Shown piece by piece: positions 10,039-19,500 of a DNA stretch of 64,000 nucleotides. Origin of the DNA: Bacteroidales bacterium (GTDB lineage: Bacteria > Bacteroidota > Bacteroidia > Bacteroidales > UBA932); NCBI GenBank assembly GCA_017476575.1, contig JAFUZO010000042.1, positions 62,001-126,000 of the forward strand. The letters are read 5' to 3'. The notes under the pieces were generated by a model. The model ran no database searches. It had not been told where the DNA came from and worked only from the letters and a program-made list of their open reading frames with translations. Each line of letters begins with the position of its first letter. Positions within the stretch are counted from its first letter, which is position 1. Position numbers and translations under genes: made by a program.

Positions 10039-11121
10039 ATGTCCTTTATTTCTGACCGTGTCCCTTTCGAGGGCATCACATTCGATGACGTCCTGCTCAT
10101 CCCCTCGTATTCCGAAGTCCTCCCGAGGGAGGTCCGCGTCCAAACCCGTTTTTCGCGCCATATCGCGCTGGAGGTTCCGTTCGTGTCCGCCGCGATGGAC
10201 ACCGTGACCGAGGCGCCGATGGCCCTCGCCCTTTCCCGGGCCGGCGGCATCGGCGTCATCCATAAGAATATGAGTACGGAGAAGCAGGCGGAGGCCGTCC
10301 GCGAGGTCAAGGCGGCCGGCGGCCGTGTCGCAGCCGGGGTCGGCATCACCGCCGACGCCCTGGACCGGGTGGCCCGCCTGGTGGAGGCCGGTGTCGACGC
10401 CGTCGTCCTGGATTCGGCCCACGGCCATTCGAAAGGGGTGATCGAGGCCACCCGCGACATCAAGGCGGCCTTTCCGCAACTCGACGTCGTCGTCGGCAAC
10501 ATCGCCACGGCCCAGGCAGCCCGCGACCTCATCGCCGCCGGGGCGGACGGGCTCAAGGTGGGCATCGGCCCGGGCTCCATCTGCACGACCCGCATCGTCG
10601 CCGGTATCGGCGTCCCGCAACTGACCGCCATTTACGAGGTCTCCGTCGCGGCCAAGGGGTCCGGCGTCCCGGTCATCGCGGACGGCGGCCTGCGCTATTC
10701 GGGCGACGTGGTCAAGGCCCTTGCGGCCGGTGCCGACTGCGTGATGTGCGGCTCCATGTTCGCCGGGACGGACGAGGCGCCGGGCGAGGTCATCGAGGTG
10801 GACGGCGTGGCCTACAAGGCTTACCGCGGCATGGGTTCCATCGATGCGATGAAGGCCGGTTCGGCCGACCGCTATTTCCAGCGCGACGCCAAGAAACTGG
10901 TTCCGGAAGGCGTGGTCGCCCGGGTTCCTTATAGAGGCTCGGTGGAGGAAGTGATCTACCAGCTCATCGGCGGTCTCCGGGCCGGGATGGGCTACTGCGG
11001 CGCTCCGGATATCCCGGCGCTGCACCACGCGAAATTCACCCGCATCTCTGCCGCTTCTGTCCGCGAGAACCATCCGCACGACGTCATCATCGCCAAGGAA
11101 GCTCCGAATTACCATGGATAA
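10039..11121 (+). CDS. guaB: IMP dehydrogenase lacking the CBS module
   Basis: Inosine-5'-monophosphate dehydrogenase oxidises IMP to XMP with NAD+, the first committed step to guanine nucleotides. The start at 10039 gives '[20 protein letters not shown]', matching the usual IMPDH beginning; an ATG six bases upstream is also possible. Catalytic Cys182 lies in 'GPGSICTTR', and the flap region reads '[10 protein letters not shown]'. The protein is only 360 residues, against about 490 for the usual form: after '[18 protein letters not shown]' it runs straight into '[13 protein letters not shown]', so the two CBS domains normally inserted there are absent. The remaining barrel looks complete, so the enzyme should be active but without CBS-mediated nucleotide regulation. 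It overlaps guaA by 8 bases. Confidence 0.95.
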   Translation: MSFISDRVPFEGITFDDVLLIPSYSEVLPREVRVQTRFSRHIALEVPFVSAAMDTVTEAPMALALSRAGGIGVIHKNMSTEKQAEAVREVKAAGGRVAAGVGITADALDRVARLVEAGVDAVVLDSAHGHSKGVIEATRDIKAAFPQLDVVVGNIATAQAARDLIAAGADGLKVGIGPGSICTTRIVAGIGVPQLTAIYEVSVAAKGSGVPVIADGGLRYSGDVVKALAAGADCVMCGSMFAGTDEAPGEVIEVDGVAYKAYRGMGSIDAMKAGSADRYFQRDAKKLVPEGVVARVPYRGSVEEVIYQLIGGLRAGMGYCGAPDIPALHHAKFTRISAASVRENHPHDVIIAKEAPNYHG

Positions 11122-12694
11122 GATTCTGATTCTCGATTTCGGCTCCCAGGTGACCCAACTCATCGGCCGTCGCCTCCGGGAACTCAACGTGTTCTGCGAA
11201 ATCTTCCCCTATAACAAGGTGCCTGCCCTGGACGGTTCCGTCAAAGGAATCATCCTCTCCGGCAGCCCTTGTTCCGTCCGGGACGCCAATGCGCCGCAAC
11301 TGGACCTGACTCCTTTCAAGGGCAGGCTGCCCCTGCTCGGCATCTGTTACGGAGCCCAGTATCTGGCCTCCCGGTACGGCGGCCAGGTCGAAGGCGCCCT
11401 CGCCCGGGAATACGGCCGTGCGATGCTGGATATCGTCCGCACGGATTCTCCGCTGTTCAAGGGCGTCAGCCTGCATTCCCAGGTGTGGATGTCCCACGGG
11501 GACACCATTTCGCGCCTGCCGGCAGGAGCCGAGGTCGTCGCGTCCACGGCCGAGGTGGTCAATGCCGCCTTCCAGATTGCCGGAGAGCCGACCTATGCGG
11601 TCCAGTTCCATCCGGAAGTGTTCCATACGACGGAAGGAAGCCGGATGCTGGCCAACTTCGCCCTCGACATCTGCGGCTGTGCCGGGGACTGGACCCCGGA
11701 CTCCTTCATCGACACGACGGTGGAGGACCTCCGCGCCCGCCTGGGCGATGATCAAGTCATCCTCGGCCTGAGCGGCGGGGTCGACTCCACTGTGGCCGGT
11801 GTGCTGCTGAACAAGGCCATCGGCCACAACCTGACCTGTATCTTCGTCAACAACGGCCTGCTCCGCAAGGGGGAATTCGAGGACGTGCTGGAATCCTACC
11901 GCGACATGGGGCTCAACGTCATCGGGGCGGATGCCTCGGAGGCCTTCCTGTCGGCCCTCGCCGGTGTCTCCGAGCCGGAGGCCAAGCGGAAGATCATCGG
12001 CCGCCTGTTCGTGGAGACCTTCGACCGCTACGCCAAGGGCATCGAAAACGCCCGCTGGCTGGCCCAGGGCACCATCTACCCGGACGTCATCGAGTCGGCC
12101 GGCATCCCGGGCATCGCCTCCAAGATCAAGTCCCACCACAACGTGGGCGGACTTCCCGAGGAGATGCACCTGCAGATCGTCGAACCGCTCCGGATGCTGT
12201 TCAAGGACGAGGTGCGGCGGGTCGGCCGCGCCCTCGGCATCAAGGAGGAACTGGTCGGACGGCACCCGTTCCCGGGCCCGTCGCTGGCCATCCGCATCCT
12301 GGGCGAGGTGACCGAGGAACGGCTCCGCGTCCTGCGCGAGGCCGACGACATCTTCATCCGGGGCCTCCGTGCCTACGACTGCACCGGGATGGGCTTCCCT
12401 TCCGCCTCGGACCCGCGGGTGGAGGCCACGAACCTGTACGACGCCATCTGGCAGGCCGGGGTCATCCTGCTGCCGGTGCGGAGCGTCGGCGTGATGGGAG
12501 ACGAGCGCACCTACGAGCATCCGGTCGCCCTGCGTGCCGTGGTCTCGACCGATGCGATGACCGCCGACTGGTTCCCCTTCCCGTACGATTTCCTCTCGGA
12601 CATCTCCAACGAAATCATCAACCGGGTCCGCGGCATCAACCGCGTCGTCTACGACATCTCCTCCAAACCCCCGGCAACCATCGAGTGGGAATAG
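11114..12694 (+). CDS. guaA: GMP synthase (glutamine-hydrolysing)
   Basis: GMP synthase aminates XMP to GMP using glutamine and ATP, the step after IMP dehydrogenase. The 526-residue length is normal. The N-terminal class I glutamine amidotransferase domain has nucleophile Cys78 in '[10 protein letters not shown]' and the His166/Glu168 pair in '[10 protein letters not shown]'. The ATP pyrophosphatase domain has its P-loop 'LSGGVDST' at residues 219-226. The C-terminal dimerisation domain ends '[14 protein letters not shown]', as in most GuaA proteins. The ATG lies inside the last codons of guaB, so the two are translated from one message, with the promoter upstream of guaB. All key residues are present. 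Confidence 0.97.
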   Translation: MDKILILDFGSQVTQLIGRRLRELNVFCEIFPYNKVPALDGSVKGIILSGSPCSVRDANAPQLDLTPFKGRLPLLGICYGAQYLASRYGGQVEGALAREYGRAMLDIVRTDSPLFKGVSLHSQVWMSHGDTISRLPAGAEVVASTAEVVNAAFQIAGEPTYAVQFHPEVFHTTEGSRMLANFALDICGCAGDWTPDSFIDTTVEDLRARLGDDQVILGLSGGVDSTVAGVLLNKAIGHNLTCIFVNNGLLRKGEFEDVLESYRDMGLNVIGADASEAFLSALAGVSEPEAKRKIIGRLFVETFDRYAKGIENARWLAQGTIYPDVIESAGIPGIASKIKSHHNVGGLPEEMHLQIVEPLRMLFKDEVRRVGRALGIKEELVGRHPFPGPSLAIRILGEVTEERLRVLREADDIFIRGLRAYDCTGMGFPSASDPRVEATNLYDAIWQAGVILLPVRSVGVMGDERTYEHPVALRAVVSTDAMTADWFPFPYDFLSDISNEIINRVRGINRVVYDISSKPPATIEWE

Positions 12695-12733
12695 CCGGGC
12701 CGGTGTCCCTTGGAAAAGGTATGAGGAAAAAAT

Positions 12734-12766
12734 GGAGAAGGTGCGGTTTTCCGGGGGACCTTCTCC
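12734..12766. terminator. Hairpin downstream of guaA
   Basis: A perfect nine-base stem (GGAGAAGGT/ACCTTCTCC) with a 15-base loop begins 40 bases after the guaA stop. The run of A before it becomes a T-run on the opposite strand, so the classic terminator polarity is for the - strand. It may still end guaBA transcription or act as an RNA stabiliser. Confidence 0.45.
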
Positions 12767-12832
12767 AACAAAAGACGGCCCGCTCCTGACGGGAGGGGCA
12801 AATCGCGGCCTTTGCGTCTGTGCTTTCCATAG

Positions 12833-12904
12833 CGCAATCAGGAAGTACTCATTACTAATCGCTTCCTGCGTTCTTCTCTCTGCAAACGCGGAGAGGAGAT
12901 TGCG
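12833..12904. other. Three-way-junction-like structured intergenic element
   Basis: In the 308-base gap between guaA and the next operon, 72 bases fold by eye into a three-way junction. The outer stem is CGCAATC (12833-12839) with GATTGCG (12898-12904). Hairpin one is AGGAAG (12840-12845) with CTTCCT (12862-12867) and a 16-base loop. Hairpin two pairs 12874-12882 with 12889-12897 (nine pairs including two G-T) around a six-base loop. I recognise no known riboswitch consensus. The element lies upstream of the -7 box at 12989, so it is not part of that operon's leader unless an upstream promoter exists. Transcription and strand are unknown. Confidence 0.35.
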
Positions 12905-12967
12905 TAAATGATTGATTCCGTGCCGATTGCTATTCTCGGCCAGTGGATAGGGAAAAACCAGGCGGCA

Positions 12968-12996
12968 TTGGAATTACGGAAAAATGCTTATCTTTG
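12968..12996 (+). promoter_or_regulatory. Bacteroidetes-type promoter of the TonB-receptor/DUF4625 cluster
   Basis: A -33-like TTG at 12968-12970 and a consensus -7 TATCTTTG at 12989-12996, separated by 18 bases, precede the first gene's ATG (13003) by only six bases. The message would be nearly leaderless. I see no recognisable Fur or Zur palindrome around it. Confidence 0.65.
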
Positions 12997-13002
12997 CCGT
13001 CG

Positions 13003-13353
13003 ATGATGACGCAGCGGAAGAGACATATCATCTCATGGGTGCTGCTGGCGGTGTTCGTGCCGGCAGTACTGGCCTCCTCCCTGCATACCCATCCGGAGGT
13101 GGTCGATTCCGCAGCAGAGTGCTATCAGTGCGCGCACCATGTGCCCCATGACGGGCATATCGGCGCCGATAACGGCGGCATCCGGGACTGCGTCCTCTGC
13201 CATTTCCTCGGGCTTCCGTTCGTTGCGCCGCTGCTGCTCTCGCTTTCCGTGGTCCCGGTGGTCCTGCTGATGCAGGGCGCCGCCGCCGACAGCTTGCTCC
13301 TGAACCGCTGCGGCTGCCTGTTCCGCTCCCGCGCCCCGCCGGTCGCTGTCTAA
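13003..13353 (+). CDS. Small Cys/His-rich membrane protein at the head of a metal-uptake-like cluster
   Basis: A 116-residue protein with two hydrophobic segments, one N-terminal ('IISWVLLAVFVPAVLASS', about residues 9-26) and one near the middle ('PFVAPLLLSLSVVPVVLLM'). Between them is a loop with possible metal ligands: 'HTHPE', 'CYQCAHHVPHDGHI' and 'CVLCHFLG', that is two CxxC/CxxCH-like pairs and several His. I choose ATG 13003 (or 13006 in the same frame) because it follows the promoter and begins the first hydrophobic segment; the frame upstream runs through the promoter. Small proteins of this kind occur next to TonB receptors with DUF4625 partners in Bacteroidetes. Metal sensing, binding or transfer in the envelope is an inference from the Cys/His content and context. 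Confidence 0.65.
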   Translation: MMTQRKRHIISWVLLAVFVPAVLASSLHTHPEVVDSAAECYQCAHHVPHDGHIGADNGGIRDCVLCHFLGLPFVAPLLLSLSVVPVVLLMQGAAADSLLLNRCGCLFRSRAPPVAV

Positions 13354-13420
13354 GAGGCTGTCCAGAGGACAGACTTCGCCTCCTTCCCTTCATAGACAGT
13401 AACCTTCTCATCCCGTCAAC

Positions 13421-15490
13421 ATGATTGCAACCATCGTGGCTGCCACCATGCTGCTGGCTGCGGACCCGGACACCTGTGTCGTCTTGTCGGGTACCACCAT
13501 CTACGGTGAATCCCGGAAGCAGGAGTTGATGTCCCGTTCGCTGGGCAGTGTGGAAGTCGGCAGGAACTATCTCGAAAACCATTTCTCGGGGACCCTGATG
13601 CAGCGTCTCCGGACGATTCCCGGCGTCCAGTCGCGCTCGATCGGCTCCGGCCAGTCCAAACCGGCCATCCGCGGCCTCGGCTTCAACCGGATCGCGGTCG
13701 CCGTGGACGGTATCAAGCACGAAGGCCAGCAGTGGGGCGACGACCATGGACTGGAGATCGATGCGTTCTCCGTCGACCGGGTCGAGGTCGTCAAGGGGCC
13801 GGGCGCCCTGCTCTACGGTTCCGACGCCATCGGCGGGGTGCTGGGCCTGTATACCAACTACCTGCCGACCGGACCGGTGCAGGGGAAGGTCCAGTTCTCG
13901 GCCCGGAGCAACAACGAATGGCTGGGCCTGTCCGCCCGGGTCGAAGGACGCCAGGGACGTTTCTATTACCGATTCCACCTGACCGGCGCAGACTACGGAG
14001 ACTACCGGGTCCCGGTCGACAGCATCCAGTATTATTCCTACAACATCCCGCTCAAGGACGGACGGCTGCGCAATACGGCCGGCCGGGAACGGGACGGGAG
14101 CCTGGCGCTGGGGTATGTCGGGAAGACGTTCCGGAACGACCTCACCGTTTCCGACACCTGGTCCAAGAGCGGCTTCTTCGCCAATGCGCACGGGCTGGAG
14201 GTCCGCCTGTCGGACATCGATTACGACCGGTCCCGCCGCGACATCGACCTGCCGTGGCAGCGGGTCAACCACCTGACGGTCCATGACCATGCCCATTGGC
14301 ACGGCCCCGGGTTCATCCTGGATGCCGACCTGGCCTGGCAGCACAATGCGCGGATGGAATGCTCCGAACCGGTCTCGCATGGCTACATGCCGACGCCGCC
14401 CGATGCGGTGGAGCGGGCCTTCCGCAAGCATACGCTGACCGCGAAGGCCGGGGTCCGCATCGACTGGACGGCCCGGCACCGCCTCCTCGCGGGGGTAGAC
14501 GCCGAGTACCAGCACAACCGACGCAGCGGCTGGGGCTTCATCATCCCCGACTTCGAGACCGCCTCGGGCGGTCTGTACGCCGTCGACCGGTGGACCCTCT
14601 CCGACGACCTCGTGCTCAACGCCGGTCTCCGCTTCGACGGGGTGCGGACCCGTATCCAATCCTACCAGGACTGGTACGAGACACTGGGCGAATACAAGTT
14701 GCGTTCGGAAGACCTCCGGAAAACGTTCCGCAGCCTGACCTGGTCGGCGGGTGCCGCCTACAGCACGGGCCCCTGGGTCTGGAAGATGAATGCCGGCAAG
14801 AGTTTCCGCGTGCCGATTCCCAAGGAACTCGGGGCGGACGGCGTCAACTACCACATCTTCCGCTATGAGAAGGGCAATCCGGCCCTTGACCCGGAGCAGT
14901 CGTATCAGATGGATGTGGGCATCAACTATGCCGGCGACCGGTTGAATATCCAGGTGGACCCCTACTTGAACTGGTTCCCGAACTACATCTACCTCAACCC
15001 GACGTCCGGTTACTACGAAGGGTTGCAGATGTATGCTTATACACAATGCGCGGTGCTCCGGTACGGTTTCGAAGTGCAGGCTTCCCTGTCTTTCGGCCCG
15101 CACTGGGAGACTGAGATCCGGGGGGAGTACCTCCATGCCGAACAGCTCTCCGGAGCGAAGAAGGGATATACCCTCCCGTTCTCTCCGCCCTGGACGGCCG
15201 ACGCCCTCGTGCGGTACATCCTCCGTCCAGGCACCTCCGTGCAGATGGACCTCCGTCTCATCGGCGACCAGCGCGAAATCGTGCCGCCGGAGAAGCCGAC
15301 GGACGGTTCCTATACGCTCAACGCCACGGTTTCCAGGCAGTTCCCCCTCGGCAAGACCCTCCTCAAGGTGAACCTGCAAGTGGAAAATCTCCTGGACCGG
15401 CGCTATTACGACCATACGAGCTATTACCGGCTCATCGGAGTCCCTGAACCGGGGCGCAACGCTTCGCTCCTGGTGGGACTTGAATTTTAA
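13421..15490 (+). CDS. TonB-dependent outer-membrane receptor
   Basis: A 689-residue TonB-dependent receptor without the carboxypeptidase-like N-terminal domain of SusC proteins, so it belongs to the metal/siderophore/vitamin class rather than the glycan class. A signal peptide ('MIATIVAATMLLAADP') is followed by the plug: 'MQRLRTIPGVQSRSIGSG', 'KPAIRGLGFNRIAVAVDG', 'VEVVKGPGALLYGSDAIGG'. The 22-strand barrel follows and ends with an aromatic residue ('LLVGLEF'), as required for outer-membrane insertion. Many His residues occur in the plug ('KHEGQQWGDDHG') and in a barrel segment ('VHDHAHWHGPG'). With a Cys/His-rich protein before it and two His-containing lipoproteins after it, a divalent metal or metal complex is the likeliest ligand, but this is not proven by sequence. 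Confidence 0.9.
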   Translation: MIATIVAATMLLAADPDTCVVLSGTTIYGESRKQELMSRSLGSVEVGRNYLENHFSGTLMQRLRTIPGVQSRSIGSGQSKPAIRGLGFNRIAVAVDGIKHEGQQWGDDHGLEIDAFSVDRVEVVKGPGALLYGSDAIGGVLGLYTNYLPTGPVQGKVQFSARSNNEWLGLSARVEGRQGRFYYRFHLTGADYGDYRVPVDSIQYYSYNIPLKDGRLRNTAGRERDGSLALGYVGKTFRNDLTVSDTWSKSGFFANAHGLEVRLSDIDYDRSRRDIDLPWQRVNHLTVHDHAHWHGPGFILDADLAWQHNARMECSEPVSHGYMPTPPDAVERAFRKHTLTAKAGVRIDWTARHRLLAGVDAEYQHNRRSGWGFIIPDFETASGGLYAVDRWTLSDDLVLNAGLRFDGVRTRIQSYQDWYETLGEYKLRSEDLRKTFRSLTWSAGAAYSTGPWVWKMNAGKSFRVPIPKELGADGVNYHIFRYEKGNPALDPEQSYQMDVGINYAGDRLNIQVDPYLNWFPNYIYLNPTSGYYEGLQMYAYTQCAVLRYGFEVQASLSFGPHWETEIRGEYLHAEQLSGAKKGYTLPFSPPWTADALVRYILRPGTSVQMDLRLIGDQREIVPPEKPTDGSYTLNATVSRQFPLGKTLLKVNLQVENLLDRRYYDHTSYYRLIGVPEPGRNASLLVGLEF

Positions 15491-15506
15491 CCCCATTCTG
15501 AAAATC

Positions 15507-15950
15507 ATGAAAACCCATATTTTGACAGCCCTCCTCCTTTCCACCGCCATGGTGATCACCCTTTCCTCCTGCAAGAAGGACAAACCGGCCCAGCCCGCCG
15601 CACCGACCATCCAGTTGACGGAAGTCGGTCATGACAACAACAGACAGGCGGTGCAGGGAGACGACATGCACCTGGAAGCCACGGTCACAGCCCCAGGACT
15701 CATCAAGCGGATCGACGTGGAGATCCATCAGGAAGGCGGATCCTTCAAGATCGAGCAGGCCTGGACCGAGGGCAAGTACATCGGTGTGAAGAACACAGAA
15801 TTCCATGAACATATCGACATTCCAGCGGAGGCCCCGCTCGGTGCCTGCCACCTGCACTTCACCGTTTCTGACCAGAAGGGCCAGACCGCAACAGCGGAGG
15901 CGTCCGTCCAAGTCGTTGCCAACACCGGAGAGAAGCACCATGAAGAGTAA
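15507..15950 (+). CDS. DUF4625-like lipoprotein
   Basis: A 147-residue lipoprotein (start at 15507, lipobox 'ITLSSC', Cys22) consisting of one Ig-like beta-sandwich. Internal His-containing motifs include 'LTEVGHDNNRQAV', 'DDMHLEATV', 'NTEFHEHIDIP' and 'CHLHFTVSD', and the C-terminus is 'EKHHEE'. This matches the general features of the DUF4625 family found beside TonB-dependent receptors in Bacteroidetes. The function is not established; capture or chaperoning of a metal for the receptor is inferred from the His content. It lies 16 bases after the receptor stop and overlaps the next, related gene by 11 bases, so the two are co-expressed. Confidence 0.7.
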   Translation: MKTHILTALLLSTAMVITLSSCKKDKPAQPAAPTIQLTEVGHDNNRQAVQGDDMHLEATVTAPGLIKRIDVEIHQEGGSFKIEQAWTEGKYIGVKNTEFHEHIDIPAEAPLGACHLHFTVSDQKGQTATAEASVQVVANTGEKHHEE

Positions 15951-16419
15951 CCTTTCCTTGATCCCTGTCCTGCTGTGCGTCCTCGGGGCGTGCAGCAGGC
16001 CTTCCGCTTCCCGGGACCTGGTTCCGCCGGAAATCATCGGCCTCGGCGAGGACACCGCACCGCTCAACTGCCAGCATTTCACCCGGGGCGATGTCATCCC
16101 TTTCGCCTATGCATTCCGGGACGACATCGAACTCGGCGCCTTCAACCTCGAAATCCACAACAACTTCGACCACCATACGCACAGCACCGAGGCGGAAGAC
16201 TGCGAGGAGGACCACGACCATGGTGAGGGGACGGCAGGGGAGAACCCCTGGGTCTTCAACCAGGACTACAACATCCCGGCGGGCCAGCAGAACTATGAGG
16301 CCCGGGTCCGGATTGCCATCCCGTATGACGTCGATCCCGGCGAATACCACTTCATGATTCGCGTGACCGACGCTTCGGGCTGGCAGCAGATCCGGTCTGT
16401 CAGCATCTACCTTGAGTAG
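15940..16419 (+). CDS. Second DUF4625-like His-rich lipoprotein
   Basis: A 159-residue lipoprotein (lipobox 'VLGAC', Cys18) related in plan to the preceding gene product: one beta-sandwich ending 'PGEYHFMIRVTDASGWQQ', parallel to 'LGACHLHFTVSDQKGQ' in the neighbour. It carries a distinct His/Asp/Glu-rich insertion, 'NNFDHHTHSTEAEDCEEDHD' followed by 'HGEG', a plausible metal-binding loop. The gene starts inside the last 11 bases of the preceding gene. The pair probably arose by duplication and then specialised. Role in metal acquisition is inferred, not shown. Confidence 0.7.
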   Translation: MKSNLSLIPVLLCVLGACSRPSASRDLVPPEIIGLGEDTAPLNCQHFTRGDVIPFAYAFRDDIELGAFNLEIHNNFDHHTHSTEAEDCEEDHDHGEGTAGENPWVFNQDYNIPAGQQNYEARVRIAIPYDVDPGEYHFMIRVTDASGWQQIRSVSIYLE

Positions 16420-16434
16420 GTCCAGCCCTCGTTA

Positions 16435-16471
16435 TTTATAGGGATGAGACACCTGCGTGTATCCCCATAAA
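16435..16471 (+). terminator. Imperfect hairpin after the DUF4625 operon
   Basis: Inverted repeat TTTATAGGGAT/ATCCCCATAAA (one mismatch) with a 15-base loop, 15 bases after the stop codon. An AT-rich stretch follows about 20 bases later. It probably ends or protects the upstream message. Confidence 0.45.
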
Positions 16472-16515
16472 TGACTAGCAGGCGACTTTTAATTTGTAAA
16501 TTATTTTATTTTTAT

Positions 16516-16572
16516 TTACTTTGCAAAGTCGCAAAATCGGGGGTAGAACCGATACAATGGCGGTTCTACCCC
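16516..16572 (+). promoter_or_regulatory. Promoter and perfect leader hairpin of the second SusC/SusD locus
   Basis: A near-consensus -7 element TTACTTTG (16516-16523) in an AT-rich stretch is followed by a perfect 12-base inverted repeat: GGGGTAGAACCG (16540-16551), a nine-base loop, and CGGTTCTACCCC (16561-16572). The hairpin would form near the 5' end of the mRNA, ending 21 bases before the SusC start codon. A wider inverted repeat, GCGACTTT (16482-16489) with AAAGTCGC (16525-16532), flanks the -7 element. These positions suggest operator or RNA-level control of the locus. Confidence 0.55.
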
Positions 16573-16593
16573 TGTTGCAAATTGTAAGTAGGT

Positions 16594-19500
16594 ATGAAAC
16601 TTGACAGAAAAAACCTTTCCGCAGGAATCCTCCTGGCCTTTTTGGGGGCCAGTTTGGGATGGTGGTCTCCATCGGCGGCGGCCCAGCAGGAACCTCCGGT
16701 CAAACTGACGGTGCAGGGGCGGATCACAGACGAGGACGGCGAGCCGCTGCCCGGCGCCAACGTCCTGGTCAAAGGCACCCGCACGGGCATCGCGGCCGAT
16801 GCCGACGGACGGTACACCCTGACCTTCTCCCTGCCCGCCGGAAAGAAGGCGTCCTCCCTGCTTTTCTCCTTCATCGGCATGGAAGGGCAGGAGCACACGG
16901 TCCGTTCTTCCACAACCCTCAACATCCGGCTCAAATCCGACACGGCCCTGGACGCCGTCGTCGTCAACGGCTTCTACGACCAGAAGAAGGAGACGTTCAC
17001 CGGCGCCGCCACCGTCATCAGCGGCGAGGAACTGGTCAAGGTGTCCCCGAACAACCTGCTCACCGGCATTGCGGCCCTCACTCCGGGCATGGCCCTGATG
17101 GAGAACAACGCGATGGGGTCCAACCCGAACGCGATACCCTCCATCCTCATCCGCGGCGCGAACACGCTCATCACCAACGAGAGCGAGGAGGGCATCAACA
17201 ACCCGCTCATCGTCCTCGACGGCGTGGAAATCACCCTCGAAGAACTCTATGACCTCGATATCTTCGACATCGAGCGCATCGACGTGCTGAAGGACGCCTC
17301 GGCCACCATCCTCTACGGCGAGAAGGGCGCCAACGGCGTCATCGTCGTGGAACGCAAGCGCATCGGCAACGAGAAGATCAAACTCAATTACAACTTCGTC
17401 CCCAAGTACAGTTTTCCGGACCTGGGTTCCTTCAACCTGACCAGCGCAGAGCAGAAACTGGAACTGGAACGTCTCGCCGGCCTGTACGACAGCGCCGACG
17501 GGTCCCTCGACCAGGCCTACGACTACAAACTCCAGAACGTCCGCCGCGGCGTGAACACCAACTGGATCAAGGCCCCGCTCCGCGTCCCGCTCGGCCACAG
17601 CCATTCCCTGTCCCTCAATTCGCGGGGCGAGCAACTCGACTTCCGCGCCAGCGCCAGCCTCGGCGACAACTACGGCGTCATGAAAGGCGACAACCGACGC
17701 AATGTAGGGCTGAACTTCACCATCGGCTACCACCTCCGCGACAAACTCACCCTCTCCTACAAGAACAGTTTCTCCTACACCTACACCAAGGATTCCCCCT
17801 ACGGCAGTTTCTCGGACTACGTGAAGATGAACCCGTACGAACCCGTCTACGACGATGAGGGGGAACTCCGCCGGATCATCTGGTTCAACCCGTACGGTGC
17901 ATCGTCGTCCTACGACGCCAATCCGCTGTACAACGCCACGCTGTCGAGTTTCAACACCACGAAGAGCACCAGTTTCTCCAACTCGATATCGGGCCGGTGG
18001 AACATCACCAAGAACCTGTACGTCAACGGGCAGGGCAACCTCGGCTTCTCGATGGGGTCGTCCGACAAGTACGTGTCGCCGGAGTCCTCCCGGTTCCTGA
18101 CCATGACCGATGTGACGGGCCGCGGCACCTACGACTTTTCCTCCCGGAACGGCTTCTCCACCGACGGGAAGATCACCATCAATTACGGCCGTTCCCTGGA
18201 CACCAAGGGGAGCATGTTCCGCATCAGCGGCGGTTCCAACATCTCGTACACGCACAGCCGATCGGCCTCGGCCCAGGGCATCGGTTTCCTGAAGGACGAA
18301 TTGTCCGACCTCAAGTTCGCCCTCTCCTACCCGTCCAACGGCCGTCCAGGCGGAGCCGACAACGTGGCGACCGCCGTCGGTTTCTATGCCAACGGCAACG
18401 TCGGCCTGTGGAACCGGTACTTCGCCGACCTGTCGTACCGGAGTTCCGGGTCCTCCCGTTTCGGCGCCGCCAACAGTTTCGCCCCCTTCTGGGCCGCCGG
18501 CGTGGGCTGGAACATCCACAACGAGTCGTTCGCCAAGGGGTGGAAATGGCTCAACACCCTCACCCTCCGCTATTCGACCGGCTATACCGGCAGCGTGTCG
18601 TTCAGTTACTACCAGGCCAAGACCATCTACCAATACGCGTCCGACTACCAGTACTACACCGGCATCGGCGCCCTCCCCCGGCAGATGGGGAACCCCGACC
18701 TCAAATGGCAGCGCACCCTCAACAACAACGTGGGCCTCACCGGAGCGTTCCTGGACAGCCGCATCAATGCCAGTATCGACTTCTACTCCAACACGACCTA
18801 CGACATGCTGATGTCCATCAACCTGCCGCCGTCCGTCGGGACCACGTCCATGAATGTGAACTTCGGCCAGATCAACAACAAGGGCCTGGACCTTTCCCTT
18901 TCCGCCCAGATCATCCGCAAGAAGGACTGGTTCTGGTCGATGACCCTGACCGGCGCCCATGTGATGGACCGGATCCTCAACATTTCGGATGCCATGAAGG
19001 GACGGGAAGAGAACAATATGGAGGACAGCACCAAACCGAAGATCCTGTTCCTGGAAGGCGGCTCCCAGTTCGACATCTATGCCATGCGCTCCGCCGGTAT
19101 CGACCCGGCCACCGGCAACGAGATTTTCATCAAGAAGAACGGGGAATACACCTATGTCTATTCGGCTGATGACCGGGTGGCCGTGGGCAACACCAACCCC
19201 GTCCTGCGCGGCTCCTGGATCAATACGTTCCGCTGGAAGGGACTGTCGCTGAGCGTCTCCACCACCTACACCTTCGGCGGGGACTTCTACAACACCACCC
19301 TTCAGAACCAGGTCGAGAAAATCGACCCCTACCACAATGTGGACGCCCGCGCCTTCACCGAACGATGGAAAGAGCCCGGCGACCTGACCCGTTTCCTGCG
19401 GATCGACACCGCAGAAAGCGCGCACTACTCCGAACGGTTCGTGGAACGGCGCAACGAACTGTATATCGCCTCCCTCCAGTTGACCTATGACTTCCAGCCC

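Noticed and set aside
12695..13420. Cobalamin riboswitch or metal-responsive leader before the TonB receptor
   Set aside because: I looked for a B12-box-like conserved core and found none; the promoter lies only six bases before the first gene, leaving no room for a leader riboswitch.
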